From positions 1 through 64,000 of the forward strand of contig NZ_JAVAMO010000018.1 in the NCBI RefSeq assembly GCF_030758345.1: 64,000 nt of DNA, written 5' to 3'. The notes under the pieces were generated by a model that saw only the letters and a list, made by a program, of their open reading frames with translations, made no database searches and was not told the origin of the DNA. Source of the stretch: Ruegeria discodermiae (GTDB taxonomy: Bacteria > Pseudomonadota > Alphaproteobacteria > Rhodobacterales > Rhodobacteraceae). Position numbers and translations under genes: made by a program. Positions 27,705-37,632 of this stretch are shown one piece after another (the stretch's first letter is position 1; the number at the start of each line of letters is the position of its first letter).

Positions 27705-29504
27705 ATGACAGACCTCGCTCATATCCGCAATTTCTCCATCGTCGCGCATATCGACCATGGCAAATCCACCCTTGCCGACCGGCTCATCCAAGAGACCGGG
27801 ACGGTGCAGGATCGCGACATGAAGGAACAGCTGCTCGACAGCATGGATATCGAGCGCGAGCGGGGCATCACCATCAAGGCCAACACCGTCCGCATCGACT
27901 ACACGGCGGATGACGGTGAGAAATACGTGCTGAACCTGATCGACACCCCCGGCCACGTGGACTTCGCCTATGAGGTCAGCCGCTCCATGCGCGCAGTTGA
28001 GGGCTCCCTGTTGGTCGTCGACTCCACCCAAGGGGTCGAGGCGCAGACGCTGGCCAATGTCTATCAGGCCATCGACGCCGACCATGAGATCGTGCCGGTG
28101 CTCAACAAGATCGACCTGCCCGCGTCTGACTGTGACCGCGTGGCCGAACAGATCGAGGATGTGATCGGCATCGATGCGACCGAGGCCATTCAGGTCAGCG
28201 CTAAGACCGGGCAGGGCATCCACGAGACGCTGGAAGCCATCGTGAAACAACTGCCCGCGCCACAGGGCAATATCGACGCGCCGCTCAAGGCGATGCTGGT
28301 GGACAGCTGGTACGACGCTTATCTCGGCGTCATCGTTCTGGTCCGCATCATGGACGGCACGCTGAAAAAGGGGATGCGGGTCAAGTTCATGTCGAACGGC
28401 ACCCTGCACCATGTCGACCGCGTCGGCGTCTTCCGCCCCGAGATGGAGATGGTGGACTCGCTGGGCCCCGGCGAGATCGGCTTCCTCACCGCTTCGATCA
28501 AACAGGTCCGCGACACCCGCGTCGGCGACACCATCACCAATGACCGCAACGGCACCGAAGAGGCGCTGCCGGGCTTCAAACCCGCGCAGCCGGTGGTGTT
28601 CTGCGGCCTCTTCCCGGTGGACAGCTCGGAATTCGAGGACCTGCGCGATGCGATTGACAAGCTGGCGCTCAACGATGCCAGCTTCAGCTATGAGATGGAA
28701 ACCTCGGCCGCCCTTGGCTTTGGCTTCCGCTGCGGCTTTCTGGGCCTCTTGCATCTTGAGGTCATCCGCGATCGGATCGAGCGCGAATATGATATCGAGC
28801 TCATCACCACCGCCCCCTCGGTGGTCTATCACATCTTCATGCGCGACGGTGCGATGACCGAGCTGCACAACCCCGCCGACATGCCCGACATGACGCTGGT
28901 GGATCATCTGGAAGAGCCGCGCATCAAGGCCACCATCCTGGTGCCGGATGACTATCTGGGCGACGTGCTGAAACTGTGTCAGGACCGGCGCGGGATTCAG
29001 GAGGACCTGACCTATGCCGGCAGCCGCGCCATGGTGGTCTATGACCTGCCGCTGAACGAGGTGGTGTTCGACTTTTACGACCGGCTGAAATCGGTGACCA
29101 AGGGCTATGCCAGCTTTGACTATCACATGACGGGGTATCGCGAGGATAATCTGGTCAAGATGTCGATCCTGGTGAATGACGAGCCGGTGGATGCGCTGTC
29201 GATGATGGTGCACCGCGACCGGGCCGAGATGCGGGGCCGCGCCATGTGCGAAAAGCTCAAGGACCTGATCCCGCGCCACATGTTCAAGATCCCGATCCAG
29301 GCCGCCATCGGCGGCAAGGTCATCGCCCGCGAGACGCTCTCGGCGCTGCGCAAGGACGTGACCGCGAAATGCTACGGAGGCGACGCCACGCGGAAACGCA
29401 AACTGCTGGACAAGCAGAAGGCCGGTAAGAAGAAGATGCGCCAGTTCGGGAAGGTCGACATCCCGCAGGAGGCGTTTATTTCGGCACTCAAAATGGACGG
29501 GTAA
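27705..29504 (+). CDS. lepA: Elongation factor 4
   Basis: A 599-residue translational GTPase that back-translocates stalled ribosomes. G1 is [15 protein letters not shown]3 is DTPGHVDF and G4 is NKIDLP. The LepA-specific C-terminal domain is present, ending [21 protein letters not shown]. Length matches the family. The last 125 bases are repeated 880 bases downstream beyond a sulfotransferase gene, so the 3' end of this copy may have been brought in by recombination. Confidence 0.97.
   Translation: MTDLAHIRNFSIVAHIDHGKSTLADRLIQETGTVQDRDMKEQLLDSMDIERERGITIKANTVRIDYTADDGEKYVLNLIDTPGHVDFAYEVSRSMRAVEGSLLVVDSTQGVEAQTLANVYQAIDADHEIVPVLNKIDLPASDCDRVAEQIEDVIGIDATEAIQVSAKTGQGIHETLEAIVKQLPAPQGNIDAPLKAMLVDSWYDAYLGVIVLVRIMDGTLKKGMRVKFMSNGTLHHVDRVGVFRPEMEMVDSLGPGEIGFLTASIKQVRDTRVGDTITNDRNGTEEALPGFKPAQPVVFCGLFPVDSSEFEDLRDAIDKLALNDASFSYEMETSAALGFGFRCGFLGLLHLEVIRDRIEREYDIELITTAPSVVYHIFMRDGAMTELHNPADMPDMTLVDHLEEPRIKATILVPDDYLGDVLKLCQDRRGIQEDLTYAGSRAMVVYDLPLNEVVFDFYDRLKSVTKGYASFDYHMTGYREDNLVKMSILVNDEPVDALSMMVHRDRAEMRGRAMCEKLKDLIPRHMFKIPIQAAIGGKVIARETLSALRKDVTAKCYGGDATRKRKLLDKQKAGKKKMRQFGKVDIPQEAFISALKMDG
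29372..29496 (+). repeat. lepA 3'-end direct repeat, copy 1
   Basis: The last 125 bases of the intact lepA coding region, from GCTACGGAGGC to CTCAAAATGGA. They are repeated in the same orientation at 30250-30374 with scattered, mostly silent differences and a small deletion near the start. Confidence 0.85.
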
Positions 29505-29510
29505 GGGCCC

Positions 29511-30242
29511 GTGACGAGGTTCCTGATTGTCGGTCAGCCGCGTAGCGGAACAACTTATGTTCAGACCTTGCTGTCGTCGCATCCCGATATTCTGTGTCGG
29601 GGCGAGATGTTCGACCCCTATCAGATCGATGACAGCGGTCGAAAAAACAAAAACCTGAAGGCGATATGGGAGCGCGACGCAAACCCGGGCACCTTTCTAG
29701 AGCGCATGTTGGCCGGCGAAGGGCTATCCTGCGCTGTCCCACCGGTGATGGGGATCAAGGTACTGCACCATCACAATCCAAGCCTGATGAAAGAGATCAT
29801 CCCGGCCAATCCTGACTTGCGGCTGATCCATGTGCTCCGCGCCAATAAGCTTGCGCAATTCGCATCGGCCCGGCAAGTGCAGTTGAGCGGTCGTTGGACC
29901 GCAAGCTCCGATACCGGGGAGGCACCCCTGGTGAAGGCCGGTCCCTTTTGGGCGGCATCAGAATGCAACCGCCTTGAGAATGAGGATTTTCTGTTCTCCC
30001 AGTGGATATCGACCCTGCCCAATCCATCACTGACGCTGGAATATTCCAGAATGCATAGGCGGGATACGCTCGATCAACTGACGCGCTTCCTTGGTGTGGG
30101 GCCGTCGGAACAGATGGCCTCTCCACTGCGCAAACAGGGTCAGAACAACATCCTGGACCGCTTCGCCGATCCCGAGCCCATAGCCGCCCATTTCCGGGCG
30201 ACCGGACGCGGCGCCTGGTTAGGACTCGAGCTGGATCTCTGA
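29511..30242 (+). CDS. Sulfotransferase family protein
   Basis: A 243-residue sulfotransferase-like protein. The N-terminal FLIVGQPRSGTTYVQTLLSSHP is the PAPS 5'-phosphosulphate-binding loop. The 3'-phosphate-binding region is likely LIHVLRANKLAQFASARQ. Roseobacters carry many such proteins, probably for sulphating glycans or lipids. The GTG start is six bases after the lepA stop, with AAGGG between, so translation may be coupled. The gene is bracketed by two copies of the lepA 3' end, which marks it as acquired cargo. Confidence 0.82.
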   Translation: MTRFLIVGQPRSGTTYVQTLLSSHPDILCRGEMFDPYQIDDSGRKNKNLKAIWERDANPGTFLERMLAGEGLSCAVPPVMGIKVLHHHNPSLMKEIIPANPDLRLIHVLRANKLAQFASARQVQLSGRWTASSDTGEAPLVKAGPFWAASECNRLENEDFLFSQWISTLPNPSLTLEYSRMHRRDTLDQLTRFLGVGPSEQMASPLRKQGQNNILDRFADPEPIAAHFRATGRGAWLGLELDL

Positions 30243-30249
30243 ACCTAAC

Positions 30250-30374
30250 GCTACGGTGGCCTCTCGCGGAAACGCAAGCTGCTGGACAAGCAGAAAGCGG
30301 GGAAGAAGAAGATGCGCCAGTTCGGGAAGGCGGACATCCCGCAGGAGGCATTCATCTCGGCGCTCAAAATGGAT
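30250..30374 (+). pseudogene. Detached lepA 3' end, direct repeat copy 2
   Basis: Encodes [20 protein letters not shown] and the following [15 protein letters not shown], the C-terminus of LepA, without the rest of the gene and without its stop codon. It has no start of its own that would make sense. Compared with copy 1, most differences fall at third codon positions, as expected for homologues that diverged under selection before being brought together. It is either the original chromosomal lepA end displaced by insertion of the sulfotransferase cassette, or a leftover brought by it. Confidence 0.85.
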
Positions 30375-30468
30375 ACGCCACCTGCTCCTGGTTGTGACCC
30401 ACATCACAGCCGAACCCCGCCCTCTCTGATATGTTTGACCCAACGTAAACAGTCAGCGAGGTGCCGAG

Positions 30469-30783
30469 ATGTCCATGATCCCTGTCATCGCCCTCGGCTC
30501 GGCTGGCCTCTACGCCCTCGCCATGATCGGCATGAAACTGTGGTGGACCGCGCCCGGCCCGGGCGTCGCCCTGCTGATCATCGCGGCGATCATGGTGGGC
30601 GCGCTGCTGGAGATGACGGCGCTGCGCAGCGAGAGGCTGGGTCTCATCTATGTCTCCATTCTGGGCGCCGAGGTGATCCTAATCGCCAGCGCCTCGCTGC
30701 TCTATTTCGGAGAAAGCTTTTCGGCCCGTGAAGTGGCGGGTATCGGCCTCGTTCTGGTGGGAACGGCGCTGGCCTGGGCCTGA
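30469..30783 (+). CDS. Small multidrug-resistance-like membrane protein
   Basis: A 104-residue protein with four hydrophobic helices (about 4-24, 31-47, 58-80 and 86-103), the size and layout of SMR/DMT small transporters. The conserved membrane Glu of EmrE is not in its usual place: Glu occurs at [13 protein letters not shown] instead, and the end is [13 protein letters not shown]. It may be an SMR relative acting with a partner, or a different small transporter. GAGGTG lies before the start. Confidence 0.65.
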   Translation: MSMIPVIALGSAGLYALAMIGMKLWWTAPGPGVALLIIAAIMVGALLEMTALRSERLGLIYVSILGAEVILIASASLLYFGESFSAREVAGIGLVLVGTALAWA

Positions 30784-30793
30784 GCGTCGTGCA

Positions 30794-31147
30794 TCACGCC
30801 GGGACGTTCACCAACTCCAGGTAGCCTTCCTGATCCACCTCTTTCAATTTACGCAAGGCCTCTGCCGCGTGGTCCCGCAGCACCTCCTTGCATTCTGTCT
30901 TCACGCCCTCGACCCCGGCAATCAGCGCGTCGATCTCGGGCAGATCCACACCTGTTTCAGCCGACAACGCCTGCAGCGCCTCCAGCACTTTGCCCAGCTG
31001 CGTGCCATAACTCGCCACCTCGCGCTGCACCCGAGCCTCGATGGCGGGTATGCCACGTGTACCGATGGTGGGCTCAATCTCCTGCTGCACATTTCCGCTG
31101 AGTGGAAAGCGAAATTCCGGGGACCAGACTGAAAACGGACCAAACAT
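30794..31147 (-). CDS. Hypothetical protein
   Basis: About 117 residues starting MFGPFSVWSPEFRFPLSGNV. AGGAG eight bases before this ATG makes it better than the upstream Met at 31189. The body is helical and acidic (EARVQREVASYGTQLGKVLEALQALSAETG, then EIDALIAGVEGVKTECKEVLRD), likely a coiled coil. No family recognised. It is convergent with the small membrane protein gene, with a ten-base gap. Confidence 0.6.
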   Translation of the reverse strand: MFGPFSVWSPEFRFPLSGNVQQEIEPTIGTRGIPAIEARVQREVASYGTQLGKVLEALQALSAETGVDLPEIDALIAGVEGVKTECKEVLRDHAAEALRKLKEVDQEGYLELVNVPA

Positions 31148-31325
31148 CTCAAAATCTCCTGTGTCAAATGACAGCAGTTTCTGCTGCATCGCAGCATTCT
31201 GTCAAGCGGCCCGGTACGATTAAGAAAGGATGAATATACCTTCATAATGTCATGCGAAGATTGTAAACACCTGCTCCCCTCCCAACCTTGAATACCGACA
31301 GACGCCCAAAGAAGAGGAGGACACC

Positions 31326-31775
31326 ATGACACGGATGAAAGCCATAGGCGCGGCAGCCCTTGCCGGAACGCTCGCTCTGGCCACCAGCGCCTTTGCCAGC
31401 GACACGCCCGATCTGCGCGGCACATGGAGCGGCAGCCACACGGTTGCGGCCCTGCCCAACGAGCGCAGCGACGGGGCCCCGCGATTCAACGAATCCGAAT
31501 GGGTGATGGAGATTAAGGAGCAGCAGGACAACGTGTTCTGGGGCAAAAGCAAGTGGAGCCGCAAGAGCTCGGACCGATGGAATGAAGGTCAGATGACCGG
31601 CACGATCAGTCTGGATGGCTCGGGCAACATCGCCATGGTCGAGAGCAGGCCCGGCTTTGATCGCGAGGTGAACGGGTTGATCGACGCAACCTATCAGGAC
31701 GGCAAGATCTATGCCGACTTCCGCAGCCTCCACAGTGGCATCACCTATAGTACGGTTCTCGAAAGAGTGAATTGA
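31326..31775 (+). CDS. Secreted hypothetical protein
   Basis: A 149-residue protein with a signal peptide (MKAIGAAALAGTLALATSAFA). The mature part starts SDTPDLRGTWSGSHTV and looks like a small beta-barrel, with alternating polar strands such as GQMTGTISLDGSGNIAMVES and DGKIYADFRSLHSGITY. It is probably periplasmic and its function is unknown. A strong AGAGGAGG precedes the ATG, so it may be well expressed. Confidence 0.75.
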   Translation: MTRMKAIGAAALAGTLALATSAFASDTPDLRGTWSGSHTVAALPNERSDGAPRFNESEWVMEIKEQQDNVFWGKSKWSRKSSDRWNEGQMTGTISLDGSGNIAMVESRPGFDREVNGLIDATYQDGKIYADFRSLHSGITYSTVLERVN

Positions 31776-31784
31776 TGCGTAAGA

Positions 31785-31863
31785 CCCTGGCGGGGATGTC
31801 CCACCCGGATCTTTACCGGGGCCTCCGCCAGGGCAGCACCCAAGGGTCCCGGTTCAAACCGGG
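31785..31863 (+). other. Nested hairpins downstream of secreted-protein gene
   Basis: An outer nine-base stem CCCTGGCGG / CCGCCAGGG (31785-31793 and 31825-31833) encloses an inner CCCGG / CCGGG stem. A second perfect hairpin, CCCGGTT / AACCGGG, follows at 31848-31863. There is no T run, so it is not a classical terminator. It may be a structured 3' UTR or a small RNA. Confidence 0.4.
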
Positions 31864-32865
31864 GCAGGGGCGGAGACGGCAGGCGGACCTTTTAGCGAGT
31901 ATGGGGGTTAGCGTCGTGACATCCGTTTCCTTATTGTTCGGTCCGGATGTTCGACAGGTTCTCCGCAATTGACCGGCTCCGCCTCACTTTATTCCCAGCC
32001 AGAAAGTCCAGCAATGATGTGTTGCGCGGCCAAGGCAGGCGAATCCCTTTCGCTGCAAAACCAGTCTGATCACAACAGAACCGGGTGAGTCGGGTCTGAA
32101 TGCCCTTTGCAGGTGCAGAAAACCGGGGAAATCGCCGGTTTTTCGCGGGTTTTGCGTTTTCCCTGCGCAAGGTGATTAGTGGTGGGCGGATTTTCGAGTT
32201 TTCCACACCTCCATCCCGGCAGATACCAACAGGTTATCCCCGTCTAATTGTCATGCTGCGGTGCTATTTTCTTGCCCGGTCAGGCGGCTTTTGTAACACT
32301 CTTATTACTGCAGCGGACCTTCGGGACCACAGCAGGGCGCAGCGGCCAGGGGGTCATGGCGGATCAGGATAGAGCTTAGGTTTTACTCTGATAGGTCATT
32401 GGCTTACCGGGAGCGAGTCAGTCGCGGAGGGTCTTAGGATCCGAGGCGGAGGGCCTGTTTTTCAAACGGTTGGTGTGCGTCGGGCAATGCCTTCGGGCGG
32501 GGTCCGGCAGCGGCGGCCTTTCGAGGCGGTCGTGACTGGTTCGGATGCGGCCCTCGGGTTGTGATGGATCAGCAAGGCGTCAGGGGCGTCCGCAAGGGCG
32601 CATGCAAGGACCGCGTCTGAGCACCTGGCGCCTTTTCCTATTTTCCGCATTTCCAAAACGAAACGAGGCTCGCCTGAAAGGTCCAGACAAGCCCCGTTGT
32701 CAGTTGATGCGTACCGCGTCTATGCACCTGTATCTGTCAGATATCGGCATGGTGCGAAAAAATCAACAATATCTTGTGTGCCAACCACCAGATTGGCGCG
32801 GATATCATTGGGCATGCCTATATGTTGCGTTCTGGTCACGGTTTCCTGAGCGCAACGGCGTCAGC
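31864..32865. other. Gene-poor stretch, nothing recognised
   Basis: About one kilobase with no credible protein gene on either strand. Short frames have poor codon use and no ribosome sites. It contains AT-rich patches and one sequence close to a DnaA box (TTTTCCACA at 32199), but no cluster of boxes. It could hold an unrecognised RNA. Confidence 0.5.
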
Positions 32866-33006
32866 TCAGAGGTTTTCCTGAACGTCAGTTGCGGTGTTCG
32901 TGATCGCGTCACCGGCCTTTTCGATATCGCGTCCGGCACCTTTGGCGGTTTCGCAGGCGGCCAGGGTCAAGGTCATCAGTCCAATCACCAATACTCGGGT
33001 CATCAT
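32866..33006 (-). CDS. Entericidin A/B-like small lipoprotein
   Basis: A 46-residue protein found by reading the minus strand: MMTRVLVIGLMTLTLAACET followed by AKGAGRDIEKAGDAITNTAT and a short acidic end. It has a lipobox LAAC with the lipidated Cys at residue 18, and the GAGRDIEKAGDAI core is the entericidin signature. Entericidins are small envelope lipoproteins linked to cell lysis or stress. GGAGACG lies before the start codons (ATGATG). Confidence 0.85.
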   Translation of the reverse strand: MMTRVLVIGLMTLTLAACETAKGAGRDIEKAGDAITNTATDVQENL

Positions 33007-33279
33007 CGTCTCCATATCTGCTCGATTACTATATCTTTAAGCGCTTCCGAGGTCGTGATGCAAGGCGCTCAGCGCGGGTCTTTGGCGTGGCCGTTTATGG
33101 CGGTCGTCGCGGGCAGGGTTGTGGTGGGGCATGCGATGCAAGACCCGGTCGATCTATCGAAGCGATAGACGAAGCAGATGCCCGCCACCCCTTGCAGCCC
33201 CCCCGCACCGATACTAAGACTCGGGTAACCCGGCCCCGGTATCCTTCCGGCGCACCCTTAAAGAGCAGGCAGGTCCTCC

Positions 33280-33912
33280 ATGTTCGATCCCGTTGATACT
33301 TACGCTAATACTCTCGTGCCCATGGTGGTCGAACAGACCAGCCGGGGCGAGCGGGCCTATGACATCTTTTCGCGCCTGCTCAAGGAGCGGATCATTTTCA
33401 TCAACGGCCCGATCCATGACGGGATGAGCCATCTGGTGGTGGCGCAGCTGCTGCATCTTGAGGCTGAAAACCCGACCAAGGAAATCTCGATCTATATCAA
33501 TTCACCTGGTGGCGTGGTGACCAGCGGATTGTCGATCTATGACACGATGCAATATATCCGGCCGAAATGTTCGACGCTGGTGATCGGTCAGGCCGCCTCG
33601 ATGGGCTCGCTGCTGCTGGTGGGTGGTGAAAAAGGGATGCGGTTCTCGCTGCCCAACAGCCGGATCATGGTACATCAGCCCTCGGGCGGGTATCAGGGTC
33701 AGGCCAGCGACATCATGATCCATGCCGCCGAAACCCAGAAGCTGAAGGATCGGCTGCACGAGATTTACGTCAAGCACACCGGCCAGACCAAGAAAGTGGT
33801 TGAAAAGGCGCTGGACCGCGACAATTTCATGAGCCCGGAAGAAGCCAAGGATTGGGGCCATATCGACGAAATCGTCGACAGCCGGGCCAAGGATAGCGAC
33901 GACGAGGCATAA
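33280..33912 (+). CDS. clpP: ATP-dependent Clp protease proteolytic subunit
   Basis: A 210-residue ClpP serine protease that forms the tetradecameric chamber of ClpXP/ClpAP. The catalytic triad is visible: Ser in [11 protein letters not shown], His in [10 protein letters not shown] and Asp in the C-terminal [10 protein letters not shown] region. [19 protein letters not shown] is the conserved oxyanion segment. It lies 117 bases upstream of clpX on the same strand, the usual operon order. AGCAGGC precedes the ATG. Confidence 0.97.
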   Translation: MFDPVDTYANTLVPMVVEQTSRGERAYDIFSRLLKERIIFINGPIHDGMSHLVVAQLLHLEAENPTKEISIYINSPGGVVTSGLSIYDTMQYIRPKCSTLVIGQAASMGSLLLVGGEKGMRFSLPNSRIMVHQPSGGYQGQASDIMIHAAETQKLKDRLHEIYVKHTGQTKKVVEKALDRDNFMSPEEAKDWGHIDEIVDSRAKDSDDEA

Positions 33913-34029
33913 GGCTGCGCACGGCATGAGAAGGCCGTGAGCAGGTGCAAATTGCGATTGTGAAGGCCGGTGCGCTGGCCTAAGCTGCTGCGGAGAGTGG
34001 CGGCGATGACGGAGCCCGAAAGGTAAAGC

Positions 34030-35298
34030 ATGGCGACGAATTCAGGCGGTGACAGCAAGAACACGCTCTATTGCAGCTTCTGCGGCAAGAGCCAGCACGA
34101 GGTGCGCAAGCTGATCGCGGGGCCGACCGTGTTCATTTGTGATGAATGTGTCGAGCTGTGCATGGACATCATCCGCGAGGAAACCAAGGCCAGCGGGCTG
34201 AAATCCAGCGACGGGGTACCGACGCCGAAAGACATCTGTGGCGTGCTTGACGATTATGTGATCGGCCAGGCTACAGCCAAGCGGGTCCTGTCGGTGGCGG
34301 TGCACAACCACTACAAGCGTCTGAACCACGCTCAGAAGGCAGGCGGCGATATCGAACTGGCCAAGTCGAACATCCTGCTGATCGGTCCGACCGGCTGCGG
34401 CAAGACTTTACTGGCGCAGACGCTGGCGCGGATTCTGGACGTACCCTTCACCATGGCCGACGCCACCACCCTGACCGAGGCCGGGTATGTGGGCGAGGAC
34501 GTGGAAAACATCATCCTCAAGCTGTTGCAGGCCAGCGAATACAATGTTGAACGCGCGCAGCGCGGCATCGTCTATATCGACGAGGTCGACAAGATCACCC
34601 GCAAGTCGGAGAACCCGTCCATCACCCGCGACGTGTCGGGCGAGGGCGTGCAGCAGGCGCTGCTCAAGCTGATGGAAGGCACCGTGGCCAGCGTGCCGCC
34701 ACAGGGCGGGCGCAAGCATCCACAGCAGGAATTCCTGCAAGTGGACACCACCAACATTCTGTTCATCTGCGGCGGGGCCTTTGCCGGTCTCGACAAGATC
34801 ATCGCGCAGCGCGGCAAGGGCTCTGCCATGGGCTTTGGTGCCGATGTGCGTGACAATGATGATCGCGGTGTGGGCGAGATATTCCAGGACCTTGAGCCGG
34901 AAGACCTGCTGAAATTCGGGTTGATCCCGGAATTTGTCGGGCGTCTGCCGGTGCTGGCAACGCTGGAGGATCTGGATCAGGACGCGTTGGTGACCATCCT
35001 CACCCAGCCAAAGAACGCATTGGTCAAGCAGTATCAGCGCCTGTTCGAGTTGGAAGATACCGAGTTGGACTTCACCGACGACGCGCTCAAGTCGATCGCG
35101 CAGCGGGCCATCGAACGCAAGACCGGCGCGCGCGGGTTGCGGTCGATCCTCGAAGACATCCTTCTGGACACCATGTTCGATCTGCCGGGGATGGAGCATG
35201 TGACAAAAGTGGTCGTCAACGAAGAAGCGGTGACCTCGGATGCTCAACCACTGATGATCTATGCCGATGCCGACAAGGAACCGGCGACAGCGGGCTGA
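34030..35298 (+). CDS. clpX: ATP-dependent Clp protease ATP-binding subunit
   Basis: A 422-residue ClpX unfoldase. The N-terminal zinc finger [13 protein letters not shown] ... [10 protein letters not shown] binds adaptors and substrates. Walker A is [17 protein letters not shown] and Walker B is [10 protein letters not shown]. The pore-loop region and sensor RGIVYIDE...[21 protein letters not shown] are present. It works with ClpP encoded just upstream. In Alphaproteobacteria ClpXP degrades cell-cycle regulators such as CtrA. Confidence 0.97.
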   Translation: MATNSGGDSKNTLYCSFCGKSQHEVRKLIAGPTVFICDECVELCMDIIREETKASGLKSSDGVPTPKDICGVLDDYVIGQATAKRVLSVAVHNHYKRLNHAQKAGGDIELAKSNILLIGPTGCGKTLLAQTLARILDVPFTMADATTLTEAGYVGEDVENIILKLLQASEYNVERAQRGIVYIDEVDKITRKSENPSITRDVSGEGVQQALLKLMEGTVASVPPQGGRKHPQQEFLQVDTTNILFICGGAFAGLDKIIAQRGKGSAMGFGADVRDNDDRGVGEIFQDLEPEDLLKFGLIPEFVGRLPVLATLEDLDQDALVTILTQPKNALVKQYQRLFELEDTELDFTDDALKSIAQRAIERKTGARGLRSILEDILLDTMFDLPGMEHVTKVVVNEEAVTSDAQPLMIYADADKEPATAG

Positions 35299-35363
35299 GC
35301 CTTCTACGATTTCAGGCAGACGGCGCGGCAGGGACCGCGCCGTTTCCAATTTTGGGAGGTATG

Positions 35364-35738
35364 ATGAAGATCAGACGCATTTCATCAGGTGGAGAGTTTG
35401 AGGCCAAGGTTGGCTACTGTCGCGCTGTGGTGGCAAACGGTTTCGTTTTTGTCGCGGGAACCTGTGCTCAGGGTGATGACGTGCCCAAAGATATCGTTGG
35501 TCAATGCAGATCGTCCCTGGAGGCTATTGGAAAGGCTCTGGCTGAGGCGGGGTCAAGCTTCGCCAATGTGGTTCGTGTGAATTACTATTTGCCGGATATG
35601 CAGGAATTCGAGCTTTGCTGGCCCTTGCTGGTGGAAACCTTTGGTCCCAACCCGCCCGCAGCGACGGTTATCGAATGCAACCTGATAACACCCGAAGACC
35701 GCATTGAGATCGAAGTCACCGCAGTTTTGCCGGAATAG
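35364..35738 (+). CDS. RidA family protein
   Basis: About 124 residues of the RidA/YjgF family. The trimer-active-site Arg lies in [12 protein letters not shown] and the C-terminal signature is [22 protein letters not shown]. RidA enzymes hydrolyse reactive enamine/imine intermediates of PLP enzymes. Two ATGs follow the GGGAGG sequence; the second (35364) leaves a workable spacing. Confidence 0.85.
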   Translation: MKIRRISSGGEFEAKVGYCRAVVANGFVFVAGTCAQGDDVPKDIVGQCRSSLEAIGKALAEAGSSFANVVRVNYYLPDMQEFELCWPLLVETFGPNPPAATVIECNLITPEDRIEIEVTAVLPE

Positions 35739-35814
35739 CGCGCATCACCTGCCTGACACTGGACCTTCGCGGCCCATTGGTCCATATCAGGGACAACGCA
35801 GTCCGGAGGCACGT

Positions 35815-36198
35815 ATGGGAATCCTGAACACTCTGCTGAGCGCGGTCACCTGGTGGAACGGGTCGACGTTGAACACGCGTATCTACACGTCGCGCAAGGG
35901 CATCAAGGTGGGCGAGGATGACGAAGGCAATGTGTTCTACAAGAATGCCGATGACAGTCAGCGCTGGGTGATCTTCAATGGTGAGGCGGAGGCCAGCCGG
36001 ATCGATCCGAACTGGCATGGCTGGCTGCATCGCACCTGGGATGAGCCGCCGACTGACAAACCTCTCAGCCACAAGGCCTGGGAAAAGCCGCATCAGGAGA
36101 ACCTGACCGGCACGCCGCTGGCATATGCGCCAGCGGGATCGCTGCGCCGGGCGGACCCGGTCGAGCGGCGCGACTACGAGGCCTGGACCCCCGAATAG
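35815..36198 (+). CDS. NDUFA12-family NADH:ubiquinone oxidoreductase subunit
   Basis: A 127-residue homologue of the complex I accessory subunit NDUFA12 (B17.2). Signature text: [42 protein letters not shown]. Alphaproteobacteria encode this accessory subunit apart from the nuo operon, often upstream of mlaD and DUF2155 genes as here. CCGGAGG is placed correctly before the ATG. Confidence 0.93.
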   Translation: MGILNTLLSAVTWWNGSTLNTRIYTSRKGIKVGEDDEGNVFYKNADDSQRWVIFNGEAEASRIDPNWHGWLHRTWDEPPTDKPLSHKAWEKPHQENLTGTPLAYAPAGSLRRADPVERRDYEAWTPE

Positions 36199-36209
36199 GC
36201 GGATTTTTC

Positions 36210-36665
36210 ATGAGTACCCATACCACCACCGAGATCGTGGTCGGCGGCGCAGTATTGGCCGCAGCCATCGCATTTGGCGTCTATGCCACGCAGACCACGG
36301 GCCTGTCGAATTCCAGCGCGGGCTATGAACTGGGCGCGTCGTTTCGGTCGCTTGAAGGCGTGACTGTTGGCACCGATGTGCGTTTGGCGGGTGTCAAGAT
36401 CGGCACCGTGACCGGCGTGGAGCTGAACCCCGAAAGCTATCGCGCCGACACCACATTTTCGGTCGCCAACAGCATTCAGGTGCCCGATGACAGCGCCGCT
36501 GTGATCTCCTCCGAAGGATTGCTGGGCGGCAATTTCGTCGAGATCATGCCGGGCGGTTCTCCCTTCTACTTCGAGGCAGGCGATCAGATCGAGGATACGC
36601 AGGGCGCGGTCAGCCTGATCTCGCTGCTGGTCAAATTCGTTGCCGGCGACGGGAGCGGCGGGTGA
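36210..36665 (+). CDS. mlaD: MlaD family lipid-transport substrate-binding protein
   Basis: A 151-residue MCE-domain protein. One N-terminal membrane helix (EIVVGGAVLAAAIAFGVYA) is followed by the MCE core YELGASFRSLEGVTVGTDVRLAGVKIGTVTGVEL and SSEGLLGGNFVEIMPGG. MlaD forms the periplasmic hexamer of the MlaFEDB phospholipid transporter that maintains outer-membrane asymmetry. It follows the NDUFA12 gene by 11 bases and overlaps the DUF2155 start by four bases. Confidence 0.92.
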   Translation: MSTHTTTEIVVGGAVLAAAIAFGVYATQTTGLSNSSAGYELGASFRSLEGVTVGTDVRLAGVKIGTVTGVELNPESYRADTTFSVANSIQVPDDSAAVISSEGLLGGNFVEIMPGGSPFYFEAGDQIEDTQGAVSLISLLVKFVAGDGSGG

Positions 36666-37021
36666 TCCGCGCGGCGATCTTTGCGCTTGTCCTGATGACG
36701 CAGGGCGCGATGGCACAGGATGCCGTGACCTCGGGCACCGGTGGGGTGGTGCGCGGGCTGGACAAGGTGAATGGCCAGACCGTGGATGTGGACATTCGCA
36801 ACGGCGAAACCGGCCAGATCTTCGGCCTTGATGTGGCGCTGGGGGATTGCCGGTTTCCGGTCGACAACCCCACCGGCGACGCGTTTGCCTATCTGACCAT
36901 CTGGGAAACCGGCAAGGCTGAGGCGCTGTTTGATGGCTGGATGATTGCCAGTTCCCCGGCGCTGAACGCGCTTGACCATGCGCGCTACGATGTCTGGGTG
37001 ATCCGCTGTATGACGCCCTGA
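36662..37021 (+). CDS. DUF2155 domain protein
   Basis: A 119-residue exported protein. The signal peptide is AAIFALVLMTQGAMA, and the DUF2155 core is VVRGLDKVNGQTVDVDIRNGETGQIFGLDVALGDCRFP...AYLTIWE...LFDGWMIASSPALNALDHARYDVWVIRC. The two Cys probably form a disulphide. The GTG start overlaps the mlaD stop (GTGA). Its 3' end overlaps the convergent aat gene by 37 bases. Function unknown, but it is conserved in Alphaproteobacteria next to mlaD. Confidence 0.9.
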   Translation: MIRAAIFALVLMTQGAMAQDAVTSGTGGVVRGLDKVNGQTVDVDIRNGETGQIFGLDVALGDCRFPVDNPTGDAFAYLTIWETGKAEALFDGWMIASSPALNALDHARYDVWVIRCMTP

Positions 37022-37617
37022 GGGCTCTGTTCGAGTGCGGTGGTGAAATCCGCCTCGGACGCGACGGCCGGGTCCAGCAATTTGTGATAAGCCGTACGCG
37101 GGATTTCGATGGCCCCCAAAGAGGCCAGATGCGGTGTCAGGAACTGCGTGTCAAACAGTTGAAAGCCGGTCTGCACCAGTCGGTCGACCAGATAGGCCAA
37201 TGCGATCTTTGAGGCGTCAGTGCAGCGCGAAAACATGCTTTCGCCAAAAAACGCCGCGCCCAGCACCACTCCGTATACGCCACCGATCAGTTGATTTTCC
37301 GTCCAGACCTCAAGCGAATGGGCGTTGCCGCGTTGATGCAGGGTCAGGTAGTGGGCGCGAAGCTCGTCGTTGATCCAGGTTTCGTTGCGATCGGCGCAGC
37401 CATCCACCACATCATCAAAGGCGCGGTTGATTGTTATCTTGTAGTCTTGCCGCCGCAGACGGCGCGCCAGCGAGCGTGAGATGTGGAACCCGTCGAGCGG
37501 GAAGACGCCGCGCAGTTTGGGGTCGACCCAGAAAATCTCCGGGTCTTCCCTGTGTTCGGCCATCGGGAATATCCCGATGGAATAGCCATGCAGCAGCAGC
37601 TCAGGCGACAGCGTCAT
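36985..37617 (-). CDS. aat: Leucyl/phenylalanyl-tRNA-protein transferase
   Basis: A 210-residue Aat that adds Leu or Phe to N-terminal Lys/Arg of proteins, marking them for ClpAP through ClpS. Signature text: LLLHGYSIGIFPMAEH, IFWVDPKLRGVFPLDGFHISRSL, GNAHSLEVWTENQLIGGVYGV and FFGESMFSRCTDASKIAL. It is adjacent to accC on the same strand (15 bases), an order seen in Rhodobacterales. Confidence 0.96.
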   Translation of the reverse strand: MTLSPELLLHGYSIGIFPMAEHREDPEIFWVDPKLRGVFPLDGFHISRSLARRLRRQDYKITINRAFDDVVDGCADRNETWINDELRAHYLTLHQRGNAHSLEVWTENQLIGGVYGVVLGAAFFGESMFSRCTDASKIALAYLVDRLVQTGFQLFDTQFLTPHLASLGAIEIPRTAYHKLLDPAVASEADFTTALEQSPQGVIQRITQTS

Positions 37618-37632
37618 GGCCGGTCATCCAGG

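Noticed and set aside
27636-29582. 648-codon open frame antisense to lepA
   Set aside because: It mirrors the lepA codons in a high-GC gene, is His/Gln-rich without any domain and has no ribosome site.
32199-32242. DnaA-box-like TTTTCCACA and TTATCCCCG in a gene-free region, a possible replication origin
   Set aside because: Only one near match and one poor match, no clustered boxes and no origin-linked genes nearby. Origins in related genomes usually lie by other genes.
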